Shown piece by piece: positions 57,900 to 64,000 of a DNA stretch of 64,000 nt. Where the stretch lies: positions 5,505,981 through 5,569,980 of the forward strand of contig NZ_LT629732.1 of the NCBI RefSeq assembly GCF_900104745.1. Direction: 5' to 3'. The position numbers were made by a program, and so were the translations under genes. The notes below the pieces were generated by a model. The model worked only from the letters and a program-made list of their open reading frames with translations. It was not told where the DNA came from and made no database searches. Position 1 is the first letter of the stretch. Each line of letters starts with the position of its first letter. Source of the DNA: Actinopolymorpha singaporensis. Lineage in GTDB: Bacteria; Actinomycetota; Actinomycetes; Propionibacteriales; Actinopolymorphaceae.

Positions 57900-59807
57900 A
57901 TGACCTACGACGCCGTTCCGCTCATCCCCCGCGCGGTCCTGTTCGGGAACCCGACCTACGCGAGCCCCACGGTCTCCCCCGACGGCACGCTGCTCGGCTT
58001 CCTCGCTCCCGAGGAGGGCGTGCTGAACGTCTGGGTCGGCCCGGTCGACCGCCCGCACGAGGCGACGCCGCTCACCCACGACCGCGGCCAGGGCATCCGG
58101 GTCTTCGGCTTCTGCCACGACGACCGGACCCTGTTCTACCTCCAGGACGCCGACGGCGACGAAAACTGGCGCCTGCACCTGCTCGACCTCACCGACGGCC
58201 GCGAGCGGTGTGTCACGCCGTACGACAACGTTCAGGTCCGAGTTCTCGGCCACAACCGCTGGCACCCGACGACGATGCTGCTCGGCATCAACAAGGACCG
58301 GCCCGAGTTGCACGACGTCTACGAGCTCGACCTGGAGACCGACGAGCTGCACAAGCGGATCGAGAACCCCGGCTTCGTGGGCTGGCTGGCCGACACCGAT
58401 CTGGAGGTGCGTGGCGCGGCCTCGATCACCGAGGACGGCGGCGCGGTCTACTACCTCGCCGACAAGGCCGGCGACTTCCACCCCTGGCTGGAGGTGTCGG
58501 CCGAGGACACCAACACGACCAGCCCGCTGGGCTTCTCCCGCGACGGCCGCACCCTCTACCTCGTCTCGTCGGTAGGGTTCAACGCCGCCCGGCTGGTCGA
58601 GGTCGACCTGGCCGAAGCCGAGCGGGAAGCCGAACTAGTCGACGGACAGGGCGACGGACAGGCGGGCGCGGACGGCAGCTCACAGAGGGTGCTCGCCGGG
58701 GACGACGCCTACGACGTCGGCGGGGTGGAGTTCGACCCGCAGACCAGGGCGCCGCAGGCGGTGATCTTCGACAAGGACCGCGAGGTCTGGGAGTACGTCG
58801 ACGAGGACTTCGGCCGGGCGGTGGAGGAGGTACGTTCCGCGCTGGGGATCGACGGTGAGCTCGGGATCACCCGCTCCGAACGCAGCGAACGCACCTGGCT
58901 GGTCTCGGTGGTGCCCTCCGACGGCCCGGTGCGCTACTACTTGTACGACCGGCCGACGAAGAGCCTGAAGTTCCTGTTCTCCCACAAGCCGGACCTCGCG
59001 GGCTATCCGCTGGCTCCGATGGAGCCGTTCGCGTTCACCGCCCGGGACGGGCTGGAGATCCACGGCTACCTGACGTTCCCGCCCGAGACCGAACGCCGCG
59101 ACCTGCCGGCGGTGCTCAACGTCCACGGCGGGCCGTGGGCCCGCGACAGCTGGGGCTACAACGCCGAGGCGCAGTGGCTGGCCAACCGCGGCTACGTCAG
59201 CGTGGAGATCAACTACCGCGGCTCCACCGGCTACGGCAAGGCGTTCGGCAACGCCGGCAACAAACAGTGGGGCCGGTCGATGCACACCGACCTGCTGGAC
59301 GCCGTCGAGCACCTCGTCGGCCAGGGCCTGGTCGACCGGGAGCGAGTGGGCATCATGGGCGGCTCCTACGGCGGCTACGCGGCGCTCGCCGGCGCGGCGT
59401 TCACCCCGGAGGCGTTCCGCTGCGCGGTCGACCTGTGCGGGCCGTCCAACCTGCTCACCCTGCTCAGCTCGATCCCGCCGTACTGGAAGCCGCTGGTGGC
59501 GATGATGTACGCCAAGGTGGGTGACCCGGAGACCGAGAAGGACATGCTCTGGGAACGCTCGCCGCTGTCCCGCGTCGACGACATCGCCATCCCGGTGCTG
59601 GTTGCCCAGGGTGCGAACGATCCGCGGGTGAAGCAGGCAGAGGCCGAGCAGATCGTGGAGGCGCTGAAGGCGAAGGGCGTGCCCCACGAGTACCTCCTGT
59701 TCCCGGACGAGGGGCACGGGCTCGCCAGGCCCGAGAACCGCGAGATCTACTACGCCGCGGCCGAGCGCTTCCTGGCCGAGCATCTCGGCGGACGCACGGA
59801 GTCCTGA
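57900..59807 (+). CDS. S9-family prolyl oligopeptidase/acylaminoacyl peptidase
   Basis: A 635-residue cytoplasmic peptidase. An N-terminal beta-propeller (about 20-370, with PTVSPDGTLLGFLAPEEG and NRWHPTTML) precedes the catalytic domain: VHGGPWARDSWGYNAEAQWL, nucleophile S489 in GGSYGGYAALA, D574 in GANDPR and H606 in FPDEGHGLARPENR. It cleaves short peptides. A Gly/Asp-rich insert at about 245-265 is loose. The ATG at 57900 fits the family; the frame continues upstream to 57606 across the dinG start and is not used. No signal peptide. Confidence 0.92.
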   Translation: MTYDAVPLIPRAVLFGNPTYASPTVSPDGTLLGFLAPEEGVLNVWVGPVDRPHEATPLTHDRGQGIRVFGFCHDDRTLFYLQDADGDENWRLHLLDLTDGRERCVTPYDNVQVRVLGHNRWHPTTMLLGINKDRPELHDVYELDLETDELHKRIENPGFVGWLADTDLEVRGAASITEDGGAVYYLADKAGDFHPWLEVSAEDTNTTSPLGFSRDGRTLYLVSSVGFNAARLVEVDLAEAEREAELVDGQGDGQAGADGSSQRVLAGDDAYDVGGVEFDPQTRAPQAVIFDKDREVWEYVDEDFGRAVEEVRSALGIDGELGITRSERSERTWLVSVVPSDGPVRYYLYDRPTKSLKFLFSHKPDLAGYPLAPMEPFAFTARDGLEIHGYLTFPPETERRDLPAVLNVHGGPWARDSWGYNAEAQWLANRGYVSVEINYRGSTGYGKAFGNAGNKQWGRSMHTDLLDAVEHLVGQGLVDRERVGIMGGSYGGYAALAGAAFTPEAFRCAVDLCGPSNLLTLLSSIPPYWKPLVAMMYAKVGDPETEKDMLWERSPLSRVDDIAIPVLVAQGANDPRVKQAEAEQIVEALKAKGVPHEYLLFPDEGHGLARPENREIYYAAAERFLAEHLGGRTES

Positions 59808-59901
59808 GGGGTATCCGATGCCCTGGGCAGTCGGCTGGCGTGCCCTGCCGGCTGCCCGGCGGCTGGTGACCGAGCGTGCCAACCGTGCAGGACAGAGCCC
59901 C

Positions 59902-60678
59902 TCAGCCGAACATCTGGAACACGCCGACCACGGCCGAGGCGAGGCCGACTGCCGCCGCGACCAAGGCCGCGATCGTGAACGTCCGTTGCCGAGAGCGTGA
60001 CCTCGCGAGCAACTCGGCCTCGGTTCGCGTGCTGACGATCTGGGGCTCGGTGACGGCGAGCTCGCCGGTTGCGTCGCTCGCCTCACCGAGAACGTAGACC
60101 CGCCGGCCCGGACGCAGGACCCACTCCTCGTACTGGTATCCGTCGGTACCCGAATCGTCGCTCGGGATGCTCATGCGGAACTTTCCGAGCTGCAGGGTGG
60201 TCGCTCCCCCGCGGGTGTCCCGCTCGAACCGGTCGAGCACCTTCTGTGCCCCGTCGACCAGGACGCCGCCCGGGTACACGGTGACCACACCGCTCGGGTC
60301 CTGCACGAGGAAGGGCTGACCGGAGGTGTGCTGGGACATGATCTCGGTTCGGCTGACCCGCCGGGTGCTCCCCTTGCTGTCGCGCCGGGTCTCCCAGTAC
60401 TTCCGCGTCACCACATGCCGGTGCCACACGCAGTCGACCTTCGCGAGCTCGGAGGTCAGCGGTCCGGACCCACCGGCGCACAGCCGACCGGTCACCTCGA
60501 CCCGGTAGCGGAAGGCGCCCGGGCCGGCGGCCTGTACGGCAGCCTGCTGGAGGGCACCAAGCTCCTGTGCGCTCAGGGTCTCGGTGGTGATCATGGCATG
60601 CTGCCTGGCGCGCGCGGTTTGCGCGAAGTACGCGCACACGGCTCCGGCGACAAGGGCCAGGACGCCTACGACGATCAT
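59902..60678 (-). CDS. GIDE-domain (E3 ubiquitin ligase-like) membrane protein
   Basis: A 258-residue protein with an N-terminal transmembrane helix (about 1-20, MIVVGVLALVAGAVCAYF), a central domain and a C-terminal transmembrane helix (about 232-257). The central part (CVWHRHVVTRKYWETRR, ILSEASDATGELAV-type stretch, FLVQDPSGVVTVYPGG) matches the BAM/GIDE domain of eukaryotic MUL1-type ligases. No RING finger is present, as in other prokaryotic members, so ubiquitin ligase activity is not implied. Role unknown; membrane stress has been suggested for relatives. The ATG at 60678 has GGGGGCAG upstream. Confidence 0.78.
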   Translation of the reverse strand: MIVVGVLALVAGAVCAYFAQTARARQHAMITTETLSAQELGALQQAAVQAAGPGAFRYRVEVTGRLCAGGSGPLTSELAKVDCVWHRHVVTRKYWETRRDSKGSTRRVSRTEIMSQHTSGQPFLVQDPSGVVTVYPGGVLVDGAQKVLDRFERDTRGGATTLQLGKFRMSIPSDDSGTDGYQYEEWVLRPGRRVYVLGEASDATGELAVTEPQIVSTRTEAELLARSRSRQRTFTIAALVAAAVGLASAVVGVFQMFG

Positions 60679-60935
60679 TCGACTGCCCCCGTACGTTCGG
60701 ACTAACCCGCGTGATGACCGCAGGGCCTTACGGATACTGCCGTACGCGGGATGCGTCAAGGAAGCCCGGGACCGAGTGCAAGCTCCCCCGCAGAGAACAG
60801 CGGATGCCACCAGCCTGCGTTCGCACCCAGGTATGGCGAGCCGACCGGCAGCCTGGCGTGGTGCCGGAATGAGAAGCTGCTGAGAATCGAGGGCGTCCAC
60901 CCGCGCCCTTGCACCGATCAGGCATGGTTGGGGAT

Positions 60936-61568
60936 ATGGCCTTCGAGACGTCCCGGTGGTCCGAGCGACGCGGATCCGGTAGGGCACCCGACCCCGGCGT
61001 CATGGGTCTGAAGGCGCTCATCGGCCTGATCGGGCTGATGTGGGTGAGCGAGATCGCCGACATGCTGCTCGGCCATCACCTGGACACCTACGGCATCCAG
61101 GCGCGCGAGACCGAGGGGCTGCTCGGCATCGCGTTCGCGCCGTTCCTGCACGCGGGCTTCGGCCACCTGATCTCCAACACCATCCCGCTGCTGATGCTGG
61201 GCGCGATCATCGCGGTGGCCGGCGCGGCCCGGCTCCTGCTGGTCACCGGACTGATCGCGCTGGTCAGCGGCCTCGGCACCTGGCTGACGTCGCCACCTGG
61301 ATCGGTGACGATCGGCGCGAGCGGTGTGGTGTTCGGCTACGCGTCCTACCTCATCGCCCGCGGCATCTTCAGCCGCAGTCTCGGGCAGTTGCTGATCGGC
61401 CTGGTGGTCATCCTGGTGTGGGGCGGTGCGTTGCTGGGCGGACTGTTGCCCCAGGCCGGCATCTCCTGGCAGGGGCATCTGTTCGGCGCCATCGGCGGCG
61501 TGCTCACCGCGGGTCTGCTCAGCGACGGCCGACGCCGTCAGCCGACCGTCCCGGGCTACCGATACTGA
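60936..61568 (+). CDS. Rhomboid-family intramembrane serine protease
   Basis: A 210-residue membrane protein with six predicted helices. The rhomboid catalytic dyad is S129 in GASGVVFGY and H181 in GHLFGAIGG; H77 and N81 in HLISNTIPLL form the oxyanion site. It cleaves transmembrane helices of unknown substrates. Start is uncertain: ATG 60936 is preferred, with ATG 60924 and 60909 in frame. It converges with hflX, 94 nt away, and is divergent from the GIDE-domain gene. Confidence 0.9.
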   Translation: MAFETSRWSERRGSGRAPDPGVMGLKALIGLIGLMWVSEIADMLLGHHLDTYGIQARETEGLLGIAFAPFLHAGFGHLISNTIPLLMLGAIIAVAGAARLLLVTGLIALVSGLGTWLTSPPGSVTIGASGVVFGYASYLIARGIFSRSLGQLLIGLVVILVWGGALLGGLLPQAGISWQGHLFGAIGGVLTAGLLSDGRRRQPTVPGYRY

Positions 61569-61662
61569 CGCGCCGATCGGGCGTCCCCGGCCGGTAACCG
61601 TCCGAGGACACCCGTCGACGCGAGAGCGTCTCTGCCGTACGGGGCGTTGTACGTCGGCGAAC

Positions 61663-63156
61663 TCAGGCGGTGGCGAAGCCGTTCAGGGTCGCCGCCAGCC
61701 CCGGATCGACCCGGGCGCGCAACCGAGTGCCGTCGGCGGTGTGCTCGACCTCGATCACCTCGCCGTGTTCGTGCACCTTCGCCACCAGGTCCCCGCGGGC
61801 GTACGGGACGAGCGCACTCACCTCGACCTCGGGATGGGGTAGCTCGGCACCGATCATCTCCAGGAGTTCGGGTATGCCCGCGCCGGTACGCGCGGAGACC
61901 ACGACGGAACGAGGCACCAGGGTCTGCAACCGGGCCAGCTCGATCGGGTCGGCGAGGTCGGCCTTGTTGATCGCCACGATCTCCGGCAGGTCGCCCGCCC
62001 CGGCCTCGGCCAGCACCTCGCGTACGGCACTGATCTGGCCCGTAGGGTCGGCGTGCGAGCCGTCCACGACGTGCACCACGAGGTCGGCCTCTGCGACCTC
62101 CTCCAGCGTCGACCGGAACGCCTCCACCAGCTGGTGCGGCAGATGCCGGACGAAGCCGACCGTGTCGGTCAGGGTGAACAGCCGCCCGTCGGAGGTGGTG
62201 GCCCGCCGGGTCGTCGGGTCCAGCGTGGCGAACAGCGCGTCCTCGACCAGCACCCCGGCGCCGGTGAGCCGGTTGAGCAGCGAGGACTTGCCGGCGTTCG
62301 TGTACCCGGCGATCGCGACGGAGGGCACGGCGTTGCGGCGGCGCCGCTGCCGCTTGGTGCTGCGGCCGGTCTTCATGGCCTCGATGTCGCGCCGGAGCTT
62401 GGCCATCCGGGTGCGGATGCGGCGCCGGTCGAGCTCGATCTTCGTCTCACCGGGTCCGCGTACACCGACGCCGCCGGTGCCGCCGCCGGCACGACCGCCG
62501 GCCTGACGGGAAAGGTTGCCACCCCAGCCACGCAGGCGGGGAAGGAAGTAGGAAAGCTGGGCCAGCTCGACCTGCGCCTTGCCCTCGCGGCTCTTGGCGT
62601 GCTGGGCGAAGATGTCGAGGATCAGCGCGGTGCGGTCGATGACCTTGACCTTGACCCGCTCCTCCAGGTTGCGCAGCTGGGCGGGGCTCAGCTCACCGTC
62701 GCAGATCACGGTGTCGGCGCCGGTGGCGATCACCTCGTCGCGCAGCTCCTCGACCTTTCCGCGCCCGATGTAGGTCGCCTGGTCGGGTCGGCTGCGGCGC
62801 TGGATCAGCCCTTCCAGCACCTCCGCGCCGGCCGTCTCGGACAGCAGCTTGAGCTCGCGGAGGGAGTTTTCCGCATCGGCGATGCTTCCACCGGTCCACA
62901 CCCCGACGAGCACCACGCGCTCCAGCTGGAGCCGGCGGTACTCGACCTCGGTGATGTCGGTGAGCTGGGTGGAGAATCCGGCCACCCGCCGGAGGGCCTG
63001 GCGGTCTTCCAGGTCCAGCTCGCCTGTCGCGGGGTCGTCCACCGGAAACTCCCGGTCGACCACCGTGAGGCGCAGGTCAGCGTCGTCCGCCGGAACCGTC
63101 TGTGCCGTCACGGGCAGACGGTCGGCGTCGGTGTGTTCTTCGCGTCGTAGTGTCAT
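61663..63156 (-). CDS. hflX: Ribosome-associated GTPase HflX
   Basis: A 497-residue GTPase that splits stalled ribosomes. The HflX N-terminal domain contains ATYIGRGKVEELRDEV and LRGWGGNLSRQAGG (Gly-rich linker), and the G domain starts at GYTNAGKSS (284-292), with DTVGFVRHLPHQLVEAFRSTLEE (G3 region) and NKAD (G4). The ATG at 63156 has TGGAG 5 nt upstream; the frame is open to 63207. hflX near lexA is a common actinobacterial arrangement. The first 45 residues are an actinobacterial extension. Confidence 0.96.
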   Translation of the reverse strand: MTLRREEHTDADRLPVTAQTVPADDADLRLTVVDREFPVDDPATGELDLEDRQALRRVAGFSTQLTDITEVEYRRLQLERVVLVGVWTGGSIADAENSLRELKLLSETAGAEVLEGLIQRRSRPDQATYIGRGKVEELRDEVIATGADTVICDGELSPAQLRNLEERVKVKVIDRTALILDIFAQHAKSREGKAQVELAQLSYFLPRLRGWGGNLSRQAGGRAGGGTGGVGVRGPGETKIELDRRRIRTRMAKLRRDIEAMKTGRSTKRQRRRRNAVPSVAIAGYTNAGKSSLLNRLTGAGVLVEDALFATLDPTTRRATTSDGRLFTLTDTVGFVRHLPHQLVEAFRSTLEEVAEADLVVHVVDGSHADPTGQISAVREVLAEAGAGDLPEIVAINKADLADPIELARLQTLVPRSVVVSARTGAGIPELLEMIGAELPHPEVEVSALVPYARGDLVAKVHEHGEVIEVEHTADGTRLRARVDPGLAATLNGFATA

Positions 63157-63540
63157 ACAACTCCAGTCAACGCCACGGGTCGGCCGTAGCTTCCCCAATC
63201 GTGGCACCTCCTAGCCCGTCGTGCATCCGGATATGTCCCGGCTGCGTCGATTCCGGCCCGCGAATCGTGCCGCACGACCGGTCGCCGGACCGGCCCAGCC
63301 GCTCGACCGGCCCGGTGGCCCGGCTCGGCTGACCGAAACCAGCCCAACCGGGCCGACCCGGGCCGTCCGGGTGGCAGCAGTGGCGCCGCGCTCCCTAGAG
63401 TCCCGAGCAGGCCGGAACAAGCCGGGAGCAAGCCGGCCCAACCGGGAGTCAGCCGAAACCGCGGAACTCCCGCAGAACCCGGCGCCGAGCAGCCACAAAG
63501 ACGAACGCCCAGACGAAAGTCCGGACCGGAAGGAAGCCTG
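63157..63540. other. hflX-manD divergent region
   Basis: A 384-nt region. TAGAGT at 63396-63401 is a possible -10 box for the dehydratase gene. Short GCCGG/CCGGGAG repeats fill 63410-63460. A plus-strand frame across it looks like random Pro/Arg-rich coding and is not called. No operator is clear. Confidence 0.45.
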
Positions 63541-64000
63541 GTGACCTCCCCCGAGCACAGCCCCGAACCCCTCGCCGCCCCGCCCTGGCAGGCCCCCGGA
63601 AGCGGAGGGACGCGGATCACCAGGGTGAGGACCATCCTCACCGCGCCGGAGAACATCACCCTCGTCGTGGTGAAGATCGAAACCTCCGACCCGGGGCTCT
63701 ACGGCCTGGGCTGCGCGACGTTCACCCAGCGTGCCCGCGCGGTCGCGGAGGCGGTCGACTCCTACCTCGCCCCCCAGCTGGTCGGTCGGGACCCCGCCGA
63801 CGTCACCGACATCGCGAGCTCGCTGTTCCTGAGCTCGTACTGGCGGTCGGGCCCGGTGCTCAACAACGCGCTGTCCGGTGTCGACATGGCGCTGTGGGAC
63901 CTGAAGGGCAAGCAGGCCGGGCTGCCCGTGTGGCAGCTGCTGGGCGGTCGGTGCCGCAGCGCGGTCCCGGTCTACGGGCACGCATCGGGCCGGGACGCGG
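63541..64000 (+). CDS. ManD/RspA-type D-mannonate dehydratase family protein (3' end outside window)
   Basis: The first 153 residues of an enolase-superfamily enzyme. The sequence ITLVVVKIETSDPGLYGLGC, SSYWRSGPVLNNALSGVDMA and LWDLKGKQAGLPVWQLLGG is the typical ManD/RspA N-terminal capping domain, and YGHASGRD starts the barrel. Some members dehydrate D-mannonate to 2-keto-3-deoxygluconate; many others are inactive or weak. The metal-binding residues are beyond the window. The GTG at 63541 follows GGAAGGAAG. The first 25 residues (Pro-rich) are not conserved, so a later start is possible. Confidence 0.88.
   Translation, partial: MTSPEHSPEPLAAPPWQAPGSGGTRITRVRTILTAPENITLVVVKIETSDPGLYGLGCATFTQRARAVAEAVDSYLAPQLVGRDPADVTDIASSLFLSSYWRSGPVLNNALSGVDMALWDLKGKQAGLPVWQLLGGRCRSAVPVYGHASGRDA

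Noticed and set aside
63221-63544. 107-codon plus-strand frame upstream of the ManD-like gene
   Set aside because: Pro/Arg-rich, no ribosome site, no motif; the possible promoter of the ManD-like gene lies inside it.

Overview
The window is chromosomal DNA from a high-GC Actinomycetota. Pointers are G/C-ending codons throughout, many GTG starts, leaderless-type promoters with TAGNCT-like -10 boxes, and conserved actinobacterial gene neighbourhoods: sufR-sufBD-Rieske-sufCS, ctaA/ctaB next to tkt-tal-pgi-zwf-opcA-pgl, and nrdJ-nrdR-LysM/lexA with hflX nearby. The DUF222/13E12 HNH gene and the F420-ligase-like gene fit the same phylum. Propionibacteriales (for example an Actinopolymorpha-like organism) is plausible, but genus cannot be proven from sequence alone. 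No tRNA, rRNA, CRISPR array, prophage or insertion sequence was recognised.

Layout. 1-5907 (minus): Fe-S assembly operon led by the repressor sufR. 6112-7841 (plus): ABC exporter pair. 7970-8968: heme A synthase ctaA, then a strong hairpin terminator shared with a DEAD-box RNA helicase. 10973-13366: MFS drug exporter facing a tyrosine phosphatase. 13503-23433: ctaB (minus), then the divergent pentose-phosphate operon tkt-tal-pgi-zwf-opcA-pgl, mostly with 1-4 nt translational overlaps. 23656-29523: a divergent sugar locus under LacI-type operators, with a Gfo/Idh oxidoreductase on one side and an operon of a 31-aa leader ORF, AGE epimerase, NagB-like, NagA-like and ceramidase-like genes on the other. 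29783-31388: TetR regulator plus haloacetate-dehalogenase-like hydrolase. 31494-35130: nadA-nadB-nadC (minus), divergent from the Nudix regulator nrtR. 35990-37812: DUF222/HNH protein preceded by an SOS box and DnaA-box-like sites. 37908-45074: two alpha/beta hydrolases, hypothetical proteins, a GntR regulator, a Pro-rich membrane protein and a GNAT. 45084-48741: DNA polymerase IV, Bcr-type exporter, NAD(P)-binding protein and a stump of an SRPBCC gene. 48874-54634: B12-dependent ribonucleotide reductase, nrdR, a LysM membrane protein of the ChiZ/DivS/YneA type, and lexA with three SOS boxes. 54678-63156: F420-ligase-like protein, DinG-like helicase, S9 peptidase, GIDE-domain protein, rhomboid protease and HflX. 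63541-end: ManD/RspA-type dehydratase, cut by the window edge.

How the parts work together. The suf genes build Fe-S clusters. Suf and the Fe-S proteins encoded here (NadA, DinG-like helicase, SufR) form a redox-linked theme. The PPP operon supplies NADPH and ribose phosphate, which the nrdJ/nrdR unit turns into dNTPs. LexA, polymerase IV, the LysM division inhibitor, the DinG-like helicase and possibly the 13E12 gene make up a DNA-damage theme. The least explained locus is the LacI-operator sugar operon at 23.6-29.5 kb: its NagB-like and ceramidase-like members both depart from canonical catalytic motifs.
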